NCBI GenBank assembly: GCA_035439445.1
Contig: DAORKG010000008.1
Coordinates: forward strand, 38,060-102,059
DNA: 64,000 nucleotides
Direction of reading: 5' to 3'
DNA from: UBA4416 sp035439445
GTDB lineage: Bacteria > Bacteroidota > Bacteroidia > B-17B0 > Aurantibacillaceae
The position numbers and the translations under genes are program-made. Positions 42,891 through 50,909 of the stretch are shown piece by piece. Below the pieces are notes generated by a model. The model was not told where the DNA came from. It ran no database searches and saw only the letters and a program-made list of their open reading frames with translations. Position 1 is the stretch's first letter, and each line of letters begins with the position of its first letter.

Positions 42891-43056
42891 AGGCTTATTT
42901 ATTTAAAATACATTAAATAGCTAAATCTCATTAGCAAATTTGCGCATTAATCCATTTTTGCATTTTTATATTGTTGATAATTAGTGCTTTTTTTGAACAT
43001 TTTGGTCATTTTGGAGCAAAAAGTGATGATTTTTCTCGTTTTTTATAAATAAATGG

Positions 43057-43064
43057 TATTTTTG
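43057..43064 (+). promoter_or_regulatory. -7 element of accB
   Basis: TATTTTTG fits TAnnTTTG, 25 nt before the accB start. The -33 box is not evident. Confidence 0.45.
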
Positions 43065-43089
43065 CCCCCACTAACTAAAACACTTTAAA

Positions 43090-43596
43090 ATGAAATTAAC
43101 TGAAATTCAAGATTTAATTAAATTCGTTTCTAAGAGCGGGGTAAACGAAGTTGAACTAGAGACTAAAGAAATTAAGATTGTTATTAAAACCGGTAAGCAA
43201 TCTACTGCAGCACCTGTAGTATACCAAGCTGCTCCGGCTCAAATTACCACTGCACCTGCGCAAGTTATTGCTGCGCCTGCTGCTACAGCTGCGGCACCTG
43301 CTGCTGAAACAGCTACTCCGGCTGCAACTAACACAGCTGCTGCAAACGAATCTAAATACGTAACTATTAAATCCCCAATGATTGGTACTTTCTACCGTTC
43401 ATCTGGTCCGGATAAAGCGCCATTTGTTAACGTTGGAGATGATATTACTGCAGGAAAACCTGTTTGTATCATCGAGGCAATGAAATTATTTAACGAAATC
43501 GAAAGCGAAGTAAAAGGTAAAATCGTTAAGGTATTGGTTAATGATGCTACTCCTGTTGAGTACGATCAACCATTATTCTTAGTAGATCCTGCTTAA
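43090..43596 (+). CDS. accB: Acetyl-CoA carboxylase biotin carboxyl carrier protein
   Basis: AccB carries the biotin on which AccC places carbon dioxide, for malonyl-CoA and fatty acid synthesis. The 168-residue protein has the N-terminal domain (LTEIQDLIKFVSKSGVNEVE), a flexible Ala/Pro/Thr-rich linker (about 38-86) and the biotinyl domain with KSPMIGTFYRSSGPDKAPFV and IEAMKLFNEIE; Lys132 is the biotinylated residue. A short dispersed repeat lies between it and accC, 88 bp downstream. Confidence 0.96.
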   Translation: MKLTEIQDLIKFVSKSGVNEVELETKEIKIVIKTGKQSTAAPVVYQAAPAQITTAPAQVIAAPAATAAAPAAETATPAATNTAAANESKYVTIKSPMIGTFYRSSGPDKAPFVNVGDDITAGKPVCIIEAMKLFNEIESEVKGKIVKVLVNDATPVEYDQPLFLVDPA

Positions 43597-43603
43597 TTCA
43601 ATT

Positions 43604-43676
43604 CGACAATGAGTCGATGTGACAATTGGACAATAATTGCATTGTCTAATTGCCTAATTGTCTAATCATCTAATTA
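43604..43676. repeat. GACAAT/CTAATTG-type dispersed repeat, copy 1
   Basis: Left arm GACAATGAGTCGATGTGACA, right arm with ATTGTCTAATTGCCTAATTG and TCTAATCATCTAATT; GACAAT and ATTGTC can pair. The same left and right arm patterns recur at 58052-58136. It fills the accB-accC gap. Confidence 0.68.
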
Positions 43677-43683
43677 AAAAGGA

Positions 43684-45027
43684 ATGTTTAAAAAAATATT
43701 AATTGCCAATAGAGGCGAGATTGCTTTACGTGTTATTAGAACATGTAAGGAGATGGGGATTAAAACCGTTGCGGTTTACTCTACGGCCGATAAAGATTCG
43801 TTGCATGTAAAATTTGCCGACGAAGCGGTTTGTATTGGTCCTCCACCAAGCAGAGAAAGTTACCTTAACATGGCCAACATTATTGCAGCAGCCGAAATTA
43901 CAAACGCTGATGCCATACACCCGGGTTATGGTTTCTTAAGTGAGAATGCGAAGTTCTCTGAAATCTGCCGTCAAAACAAAATTAAATTCATTGGTGCATC
44001 TCCTGAGATGATTAACCAAATGGGAGATAAGAGTAATGCCAAAGCAACGATGATTGCTGCAGGCGTGCCTTGTGTTCCGGGTTCTGATGGATTATTGGAA
44101 AGTGCGCAACAAGGTATGGAGTTGGCTAAAGACATTAAATACCCTGTAATTATTAAAGCTACTGCCGGTGGTGGTGGCCGTGGTATGCGTATTATCTGGA
44201 AAGAAGAAGATTTTCAGGCTGCATGGGACAGCGCTACACAAGAAGCAGCTGCTGCTTTTGGTAACGGTGCCATGTATATGGAAAAATATATTGAAGAACC
44301 ACGACATATTGAAATTCAGGTGGTGGGCGATGCACACGGTAAAGCTTGCCACTTAAGTGAGCGTGACTGTTCGGTACAACGCCGTCATCAAAAACTGGTT
44401 GAAGAAACACCTTCACCATTTATGACTCCTGAGTTGCGCGAAGCCATGGGTGACGCTGCTGTGAAAGCTGCTTTATCTATTGGTTACGAAGGTGTGGGAA
44501 CTGTTGAGTTTTTGGTTGACAAACACCGTAATTTCTATTTCATGGAAATGAATACACGTATTCAGGTGGAGCACCCAATTACTGAAGAGGTGATTGATTA
44601 CGATTTGATACGCGAACAAATTTTAGTAGCTGCGGGTGTGCCTATTAGTGGTAAAAACTATTACCCACAATTGCATGCTATTGAGTGCCGTATTAATGCC
44701 GAAGATCCATTTAAAAACTTTGCACCATCACCTGGTAAAATAACAACTTTGCACACACCGGGCGGACACGGTATACGTGTTGACTCGCATGTGTATAGTG
44801 GATACACCATCCCGCCAAACTACGATAGTATGGTTGGTAAATTAATTACGGTGGCACAAACCCGCGAAGAAGCCATTGCAAAAATGCACCGTGCTTTAAG
44901 CGAGTATGTGATTGAGGGTGTGAAAACAACCATTCCTTTTCATATTAAGTTAATGCAAAACGAAGATTTTAAAGCAGGTAACTACACTACCAAGTTTATG
45001 GAAACCTGGGATTTTAATAACGCTTAA
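43684..45027 (+). CDS. accC: Acetyl-CoA carboxylase, biotin carboxylase subunit
   Basis: AccC uses ATP and bicarbonate to carboxylate the biotin on AccB. The 447-residue ATP-grasp protein shows FKKILIANRGEIALRVIRTC, HPGYGFLSENAKFSEICR, the glycine loop KATAGGGGRGMRI, ERDCSVQRRHQKLVEETPSP and EMNTRIQVEHPITEEV. Length and start are typical. It is followed by a clear terminator. accA and accD are not in the window. Confidence 0.97.
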   Translation: MFKKILIANRGEIALRVIRTCKEMGIKTVAVYSTADKDSLHVKFADEAVCIGPPPSRESYLNMANIIAAAEITNADAIHPGYGFLSENAKFSEICRQNKIKFIGASPEMINQMGDKSNAKATMIAAGVPCVPGSDGLLESAQQGMELAKDIKYPVIIKATAGGGGRGMRIIWKEEDFQAAWDSATQEAAAAFGNGAMYMEKYIEEPRHIEIQVVGDAHGKACHLSERDCSVQRRHQKLVEETPSPFMTPELREAMGDAAVKAALSIGYEGVGTVEFLVDKHRNFYFMEMNTRIQVEHPITEEVIDYDLIREQILVAAGVPISGKNYYPQLHAIECRINAEDPFKNFAPSPGKITTLHTPGGHGIRVDSHVYSGYTIPPNYDSMVGKLITVAQTREEAIAKMHRALSEYVIEGVKTTIPFHIKLMQNEDFKAGNYTTKFMETWDFNNA

Positions 45028-45031
45028 TTTT

Positions 45032-45062
45032 AAAAAGCCTTTCGGAAACGGAAGGCTTTTTT
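45032..45062 (+). terminator. accC terminator
   Basis: AAAAAGCCTT pairs with AAGGCTTTTT around TCGGAAACGG, with a following T-run, five bases past the stop. Confidence 0.88.
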
Positions 45063-45095
45063 GTTATATTTGATTAGCTAAAAAGGAGAAAAAGT

Positions 45096-45130
45096 AGCGC
45101 CTATTTGGTTAAATTAACAAGATAGGCGCT
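45096..45130. repeat. Near-perfect 35-nt hairpin before the 45201 gene
   Basis: The arms AGCGCCTATTTGGTTAA and TTAACAAGATAGGCGCT pair at 16 of 17 positions (one G-T) around a single A. A partial direct copy of the left arm, TAGCTCCTATATGTTAG, follows at 45137-45153. There is no T-run, so it is not a plain terminator. Confidence 0.7.
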
Positions 45131-45152
45131 AAAAAATAGCTCCTATATGTTA

Positions 45153-45545
45153 GTTACCTGCAATTTATCGACAGACAACATAAATACACCTTAGACACAA
45201 ATGTATTCTATTATAGAGCCAAAAATATTAGCGGATCTAGACAACGACAACTTAGTTAAATGCCTAGAATATATTAAGACACTATTACCAAAAGCTATTG
45301 TCGACCTAAGTGAAAAATGCGAAATAAAAGTAATTGCTGTTAGTTCACCACACGGCGGACAATATCCTGCGTATGGTTTAAAAGTTAAGGACAGTGTAGA
45401 CCTCGATAAATTACAAGACGAAATTGACAATGTAATTTCCAAGTATTCTATCGCGGACATTTTAGCAGGTGCAAAGACAATAGACTACATAAGTTGGGAC
45501 ACAATCAAAGCTCAATAATGCATTGGGTAATAAACAGCAGGTAAC
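45153..45545. mobile_element. Possible gene-cassette-like unit bounded by GTTACCTGC inverted ends
   Basis: GTTACCTGC (45153-45161) and GCAGGTAAC (45537-45545) are perfect 9-bp inverted ends around one small gene. The outer sequence ACACACGCTAAGGCAACAG on the right and the hairpin on the left recall attC-type folds of integron cassettes, but a full attC (paired R and L boxes on one side) is not present. Treat as a hypothesis. Confidence 0.3.
45201..45518 (+). CDS. Small hypothetical protein in the cassette-like unit
   Basis: The 105-residue protein has no signal peptide or membrane helix. Sequence features are an N-terminal helix pair (ILADLDNDNLVKCLEYIKTL), a conserved-looking IKVIAVSSPHGGQYPAYGLK, and a C-terminal acidic helix followed by ILAGAKTIDYISWDTI. 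I recognise no family. It is alone between inverted 9-bp ends, with more Thr/Asp-rich codon choices (ACA, GAC) than its neighbours, which fits recent acquisition but does not prove it. Confidence 0.62.
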   Translation: MYSIIEPKILADLDNDNLVKCLEYIKTLLPKAIVDLSEKCEIKVIAVSSPHGGQYPAYGLKVKDSVDLDKLQDEIDNVISKYSIADILAGAKTIDYISWDTIKAQ

Positions 45546-45746
45546 ACACGCTAAGGCAACAGTTTGGGCATCAAAGCATTTGCATTCAATTAAACCTACT
45601 TTTCCCTCTCCCCTATTCTATTTTCTGCACCTTAATAATCATTTTTGGCTTTCCCTTTTTTAGTTTGCGCATGCAGTAAATCATTTTACGCTAGTTGAAA
45701 TTCATTGTGCGCTTCCCCTTTTTATTTTACTCTAGGTTCTAAAAAT

Positions 45747-45792
45747 ATTTGATATATATCAAATCCTAAACAACTAATGCTAACTATCTTTG
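45747..45792 (+). promoter_or_regulatory. FNR/Crp-type box and -7 element upstream of the 45809 gene cluster
   Basis: ATTTGATATATATCAAAT (45747-45764) is a perfect 18-bp palindrome containing TTGATATATATCAA, an exact match to the FNR consensus TTGATnnnnATCAA. TATCTTTG (45785-45792) fits the TAnnTTTG -7 element. If transcription begins near 45797, the box is centred at about -41.5, the classic activator position, replacing the missing -33 element. A second dyad, TTTGATATCAAA, covers 45789-45800. Confidence 0.68.
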
Positions 45793-45808
45793 ATATCAAA
45801 TTATAGAT

Positions 45809-46183
45809 ATGAAAGCTAAAATTTTAAATGGTCTATTAATAATAACCTCATTACTTGGTTATTTGGAATGGGGCGGAAACAACCACATACTGTTATTTCA
45901 AGCCGAAGCTGAAATATTTTCTAAATTGCTATACGATCCTCAATCTGTTATCCATCCATTAATTTTAATGCCTTTAGCCGGACAGGTTTTATTACTCATT
46001 ACCTTATTTCAAAAAACACCTAACAAACGCTTAACTTATATAGCCATTGGCAGTTTGGGTTTACTATTGGGGTTTATGTTGTTTATAGGACTTATTGATT
46101 TAAATCTGAAAATAATTATATCAACCATTCCCTTTTTAACAGTGTCAGTATATACAATTCTGCAATTGAAAAAGAAACAATGA
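45809..46183 (+). CDS. Small four-helix membrane protein, unknown function
   Basis: The 124-residue protein is nearly all membrane: helices at about 5-21, 50-67, 77-95 and 100-118, with a periplasmic or cytoplasmic loop EWGGNNHILLFQAEAEIFSK after the first. I do not recognise a domain. It is the first gene after the FNR-type box and has only about 12 nt of predicted leader, so it is the direct target of that site. It is followed by another membrane protein gene after 97 bp. Confidence 0.7.
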   Translation: MKAKILNGLLIITSLLGYLEWGGNNHILLFQAEAEIFSKLLYDPQSVIHPLILMPLAGQVLLLITLFQKTPNKRLTYIAIGSLGLLLGFMLFIGLIDLNLKIIISTIPFLTVSVYTILQLKKKQ

Positions 46184-46280
46184 TAAATTAAGTTAATTTT
46201 TCATTCAAAAATTCAACAAGCTAATAATCGAAACTAATTTTTAATTATTTTTATTATTAAGACCTATTAAAATCTTACGC

Positions 46281-46862
46281 ATGAAAACCAAATTTTTTAT
46301 CCTCACATTTTTTCTTTTATTTTCAAGAGGTTGTGATTTTTATTCAACGAGTTTGTGGTTCTTTCAACCCAATGGTGCTGAAGGTGAAACAAATCCGTTA
46401 ACTAGTGTATTTGGATTTGGCTTTAATGGATTAGTTGCATCAAATATAATTTTAATAGCATTAATTATATATGCTTTCTATTACTATAGTTTTAAATATC
46501 AAGCAAAAAAGTTAAACCATATACCTGCCAATTTCATAGATTATGCTTCTGAAGTTTACTTTCATCAGAAAGGAAAACTCTTTCAAGTATTTTATAAGAT
46601 TCCAAAAGATAAAAAAACTGCCATGGCACATTTTGGTTATGTAATGATAAGAGTTATAATTTTCGGTAGCTTTTTAGCCACATTTCACAATTTGTGTCAG
46701 TTTTACAATGTGCCTTTTTACAATACATTCCGAGAAATTGTTATTCGACCATTATTTGTTATATATGGTTTAGTTGCCCTATCTTTCATATATTTCCAAT
46801 ATCGTATTTTAAATAAAGAATATCAGACTTTAAAATACAATTTCAAAAAAATAGAATATTAA
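46281..46862 (+). CDS. Hypothetical multi-pass membrane protein
   Basis: The 193-residue protein has four predicted helices (about 4-16 with the following SRGCDFYSTSLWFFQPNG, 49-68, 120-140 and 158-176). The segment SRGCDFYSTSLWFFQPNGAE followed by NPLTSVFGFGFNGL resembles small conserved membrane proteins with an SRxxDxxTT...NPL pattern (DUF5658-like), which I cannot confirm. It lies between the FNR-controlled gene and the P-type ATPase, 35 bp from the latter, so probably in the same operon. Confidence 0.68.
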   Translation: MKTKFFILTFFLLFSRGCDFYSTSLWFFQPNGAEGETNPLTSVFGFGFNGLVASNIILIALIIYAFYYYSFKYQAKKLNHIPANFIDYASEVYFHQKGKLFQVFYKIPKDKKTAMAHFGYVMIRVIIFGSFLATFHNLCQFYNVPFYNTFREIVIRPLFVIYGLVALSFIYFQYRILNKEYQTLKYNFKKIEY

Positions 46863-46897
46863 AAAATAATTATGAGGTATATTTATAACCTTAAAAT

Positions 46898-49408
46898 ATG
46901 CCTGAATATAATTTTAGAATGAAAGGTTTAACCCATGAACAAGTATTGCAGTCGAGGCAAAAGCATGGAACTAATCAATTAAGCTATCAAAAGGAAAACG
47001 GTTTTTTAGATGCTTTAAAAAGTATTGCTAAAGAACCAATGGTACTTTTATTATTAGTCGCTTCTATTATTTATTTCATAAGTGGAAAAACAGGAGATGG
47101 CATTTTTTTATCATCCGCAATCCTATTAGTATCTGCCATATCCTTATATCAGGACTCCAGAAGTAGAAATGCCTTAGAGAAATTAAAAAGTTTCACACAG
47201 GCTAAATGCAAAGTTATACGCAATAATCAAACTATCGAAATTAATAGTGAAGAATTGGTGATAGGTGATTATTTAATAGTAGAAGAAGGCACTTTCATTG
47301 CAGCTGATGGAGAAATTATTCAATCCAATGATTTTTCAGTCAATGAATCTATCCTCACAGGAGAGTCATTATCTGTAGAAAAAGATAAAGACAAGGAAGA
47401 CCATTTTATCTATAAAGGCACCACAGTAGCGGGAGGATTAGCTATTGCAGTAATAACTGCCATTGGCAATGAAACCAAATTAGGAAAAATAGGAAAGAGC
47501 TTAGAAAGTATTACCGAAGAAAAAACTCCTTTGGAAATACAGATCAATAACTTCGTGAAAAAAATGGTGATTGCCGGAGTTATTGTTTTTGTAATAGTTT
47601 GGGGTATTAATTTTCTTCGCTCCTACAATGTACTCGATAGTTTAATAAAAGCCTTAACATTGGCTATGAGTATTTTGCCTGAAGAAATTCCGGTAGCCTT
47701 TACCACCTTTATGGCATTAGGCGCTTGGCGTCTGATGAAAATGGGAATAGTAGTAAAGCAAATGAAAACGGTAGAAACCCTTGGGAGCGCTACCGTTATC
47801 TGCACCGATAAAACAGGAACTATTACCGAAAACAAAATGAGTTTAGCAAAACTCTTTGTATTAAAGTCTCAGAAAATTTCTAGTCCTGATGAAAACTTAG
47901 GAGAAGATGAAAAAGAGTTGATTCGTTTAGCCATGTGGTCGAGCGAACCCATACCGTTTGACCCAATGGAAGTAGCTTTACACAAAGCTTACGAAAAAGC
48001 TATTGAGCAAGACGAACGTGAATTATTTAAGATGATACATGAGTACCCATTAAGTGGTAAGCCACCTATGATGACTCATTTATTTGAAGATGTAAATGGC
48101 ACCAGAATTATTGCCGCTAAAGGAGCTCCAGAGGCAATGATTCAAGTTTCTCATTTATCTGATAATGAAAAACAACATATTGAAAAAGCTATAAAAGAAC
48201 TCACATCAGAAGGCTATAGAGTATTAGGCGTGGGAGAAACAATTTTTATCGGCAAAGATTTCCCTAAACAACAACAAGACTTTAAATTTCAGTTTAAAGG
48301 CATCGTCGCTTTTTACGACCCACCTAAACATAACATCAGAGAAGTATTAGAGAATTTTTACAGTGCCGGCATCACCGTTAAAATAGTAACAGGAGATAAT
48401 GCTGCCACAACAACTGCCATTGCCAAACAAATAGGTTTTAAAGGTTACGACAAAAGTTTGTCCGGAGAAGAATTAATGAAACTGAGTGATACTGAATTGC
48501 AGGAACGTGTGATGGATATACATCTATTTACACGTATGTTTCCGGATGCTAAACTCAAAATCATCAATGCACTCAAAGCCAAGCAACAAATTGTGGCTAT
48601 GACAGGTGATGGTGTTAATGATGGCCCTGCTTTGAAAGCTGCTCACATTGGTATTGCCATGGGTAAAAAAGGAACTGAAATTGCTAAGCAAGCAGCCTCT
48701 TTAATTTTAGTAGAAGATGATTTATCAAAAATGATTGATGCAGTTGCTACAGGTAGAAAGATTTATACCAATCTAAAAAAAGCCATTCAATATATTATTT
48801 CTATTCATATCCCCATTATTTTAACTGTATTTATTCCTTTGGCATTGGGTTGGGTATTTCCAAATATATTTTCGCCAATACATGTTATTTTCTTCGAATT
48901 AATTATGGGACCTACCTGCTCAATCATTTATGAAAATGAGCCGATTGAAAAAAACACTATGTTACAAAAGCCTCGTCCTTTTACTAACACTTTTTTTAGT
49001 TGGAAAGAGCTTAACACCAGCATCATTCAAGGCTTAATGATTACGGTGGGAAATTTAGTAGCTTATCAATATGCTATACATCAAGGTTATAACGAAGAAA
49101 CAACACGCTCGATGGTATTTACAGTTTTAATTACCTCTAATATCATCCTAACATTAGTGAATCGCTCATTTTATTATTCTATACTCACTACCTTAAAATA
49201 CAAAAACAATTTGGTGCTGCTCATTATATCCATCACCATGTTAATTACTGCACTTTTAATCTATGTGAAACCATTAGCTCATTTCTTTGAACTAAAGGCC
49301 CTAAACATAACACAACTAGGAATCAGCATATTCATAGGATTTGTATTTGTGATTTGGTTTGAGATGGTAAAATGGAGAAATAGAGTGTCATTTTCAAAAA
49401 ATAAATAA
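46898..49408 (+). CDS. P-type cation-transporting ATPase (P2, calcium-type)
   Basis: The 836-residue ATP-driven ion pump has a P2-type layout: N-terminal cation ATPase domain (GLTHEQVLQSRQKHGTNQLS), actuator TGES (SILTGESLSVEKD), M4 with PEEIPVAFTTFMALG, phosphorylation site CTDKTGTITENK (Asp304), the nucleotide domain with KGAPEAM, and the hinge TGDGVNDGPALKAAHIGIAMG. The C-terminal six helices are present. M4 has PEEIP where SERCA and most bacterial calcium pumps have PEGLP, and M6 reads FFELIMGPTCSIIYENEP. The ion (Ca2+, Mn2+ or other) is therefore uncertain. The start could also be Met8. It is in a co-directional group behind the FNR-type box. Confidence 0.9.
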   Translation: MPEYNFRMKGLTHEQVLQSRQKHGTNQLSYQKENGFLDALKSIAKEPMVLLLLVASIIYFISGKTGDGIFLSSAILLVSAISLYQDSRSRNALEKLKSFTQAKCKVIRNNQTIEINSEELVIGDYLIVEEGTFIAADGEIIQSNDFSVNESILTGESLSVEKDKDKEDHFIYKGTTVAGGLAIAVITAIGNETKLGKIGKSLESITEEKTPLEIQINNFVKKMVIAGVIVFVIVWGINFLRSYNVLDSLIKALTLAMSILPEEIPVAFTTFMALGAWRLMKMGIVVKQMKTVETLGSATVICTDKTGTITENKMSLAKLFVLKSQKISSPDENLGEDEKELIRLAMWSSEPIPFDPMEVALHKAYEKAIEQDERELFKMIHEYPLSGKPPMMTHLFEDVNGTRIIAAKGAPEAMIQVSHLSDNEKQHIEKAIKELTSEGYRVLGVGETIFIGKDFPKQQQDFKFQFKGIVAFYDPPKHNIREVLENFYSAGITVKIVTGDNAATTTAIAKQIGFKGYDKSLSGEELMKLSDTELQERVMDIHLFTRMFPDAKLKIINALKAKQQIVAMTGDGVNDGPALKAAHIGIAMGKKGTEIAKQAASLILVEDDLSKMIDAVATGRKIYTNLKKAIQYIISIHIPIILTVFIPLALGWVFPNIFSPIHVIFFELIMGPTCSIIYENEPIEKNTMLQKPRPFTNTFFSWKELNTSIIQGLMITVGNLVAYQYAIHQGYNEETTRSMVFTVLITSNIILTLVNRSFYYSILTTLKYKNNLVLLIISITMLITALLIYVKPLAHFFELKALNITQLGISIFIGFVFVIWFEMVKWRNRVSFSKNK

Positions 49409-49441
49409 TATCTTTCTGTTTTATTATCAAACACAAGAGAT

Positions 49442-50908
49442 ATGGCATTCGGATTTTCACCTAAACATGAAGAAACTATTGAATTGAATGATTTAAGCAA
49501 AGAAGCATTTTTTGTTATTGCTTTCGATGTCATTAAAAAACTAGAATGGAATTTAAGTTATATATCCGAAGCCGGATTTATTGCCTACACTAAATTTTCA
49601 ATGAGTTCTTATGGTGAAGAATTAAAGGTAAGTATCAACGAAAATGTTGTTACAGTAAAAAGCGAATGCACAGGCAGCCAAATGTTTGATTGGGGAAAGA
49701 ATAAAGAAAATGTGGCTGCTTTTATTTCCGGGATTAAGGAAAATAAAAATGCTTTTACTAAAGAAGAACTAGAAGAAAAATACAAAGAAGTTAGTACAAA
49801 TTTTTCACCGGCAGAAGAAGACATTTTGAATACTGCTCCTTTAAGTACCAAACAAAAAATCACCAATTTCTTTTCTTTATTTATTCCATCAGAAGGCTAT
49901 ACGATTACTCCAATTATTGTAAACTTAAACATTTTGGTGTTTATAGTTATGGTTATATCCGGAGTTGGATTTTTTGAACCTGAAAATCAAGACCTATTAA
50001 ACTGGGGAGCCAATTTTAGACCTAGCACATTAGATGGGCAATGGTGGCGATTATTTACCTGTTGTTTTTTACACATTGGCGTATTTCATTTAGTAATGAA
50101 TATGTATGCCCTAGTATCTATAGGTGTTTTACTTGAACCACTGATGGGTAAAAGCCGATTTTTGTTTGCATATATTGCTACAGGAATCGTAGCAAGTTTA
50201 ACCAGTTTAGCATGGAATGATTTAATTATCAGTGCGGGTGCATCAGGTGCTATTTTCGGCATGTACGGTGTATTTCTTGCTTTGCTTACAACTAACCATA
50301 TTGAAAAAGGCGCCAGAGACGCCATGCGTACCAGCACCTTAATATTTGTGGGGTATAATTTATTAAATGGCTTAAAACCAGGAATTGATAATGCCGCTCA
50401 TATTGGAGGATTACTAAGTGGGATGGCAATTGGCTATGCATTTTTACCAAGCTTAAACCAAACTGATTCCAAAAACATAAAAAGTATTACAATAGCAGGT
50501 ATTACATTAGCGGTAGTTGCGTCCATCATTATTGTATTTAAAACTGTATCAAATGACGTGGGTAAGTATCAGGAAAAAATGACTGAATTTGTGTCATTGG
50601 AAGAAAAAGCACTTACTGTTTTTTCATTGCCCGAAACAGCAAGCAATGAAGAAATATTAAATGCCTTAACAACCGGAGGTATTAAAAATTGGGAAAAATG
50701 CAAAGCATTAGTCACAGAAGCTGAATCATTTGATTTACCTGATGAATTAAAAGAAAGAAACAAAGCCCTTAAAGCTTATTGTGAATTAAGAATAGAAAGC
50801 TACCAACTAATTGAAAAAGCAATTACGGAAGATACAGACCAATACCGAACGATGATTGATAGCTGCAATGTGAGAATTGAAAGATTAATTAAAAGTTTGC
50901 AGCAATAA
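49442..50908 (+). CDS. Rhomboid-family intramembrane serine protease with extra domains
   Basis: The 488-residue protein has three parts. A soluble N-terminal region of about 140 residues is followed by a rhomboid core at about 150-345. The core has WWRLFTCCFLHIGVFHLVMN (with HxxxN), catalytic Ser268 in GASGAIFGMYG and catalytic His320 in AHIGGLLSG. A C-terminal helical region of about 140 residues follows the last membrane helix. Rhomboids cleave other membrane proteins within the bilayer. It follows the P-type ATPase by 33 bp and its stop is one base from the convergent helicase stop. Confidence 0.88.
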   Translation: MAFGFSPKHEETIELNDLSKEAFFVIAFDVIKKLEWNLSYISEAGFIAYTKFSMSSYGEELKVSINENVVTVKSECTGSQMFDWGKNKENVAAFISGIKENKNAFTKEELEEKYKEVSTNFSPAEEDILNTAPLSTKQKITNFFSLFIPSEGYTITPIIVNLNILVFIVMVISGVGFFEPENQDLLNWGANFRPSTLDGQWWRLFTCCFLHIGVFHLVMNMYALVSIGVLLEPLMGKSRFLFAYIATGIVASLTSLAWNDLIISAGASGAIFGMYGVFLALLTTNHIEKGARDAMRTSTLIFVGYNLLNGLKPGIDNAAHIGGLLSGMAIGYAFLPSLNQTDSKNIKSITIAGITLAVVASIIIVFKTVSNDVGKYQEKMTEFVSLEEKALTVFSLPETASNEEILNALTTGGIKNWEKCKALVTEAESFDLPDELKERNKALKAYCELRIESYQLIEKAITEDTDQYRTMIDSCNVRIERLIKSLQQ

Positions 50909-50909
50909 T

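Noticed and set aside
44092..44419. Three overlapping small frames opposite or within accC
   Set aside because: Shadows of the accC coding sequence in other frames.
45519..45746. Search for a non-coding RNA or second gene between the cassette-like unit and the FNR-type box
   Set aside because: Apart from the right-hand cassette end I see only AT- and pyrimidine-rich sequence with no stable fold or open frame.
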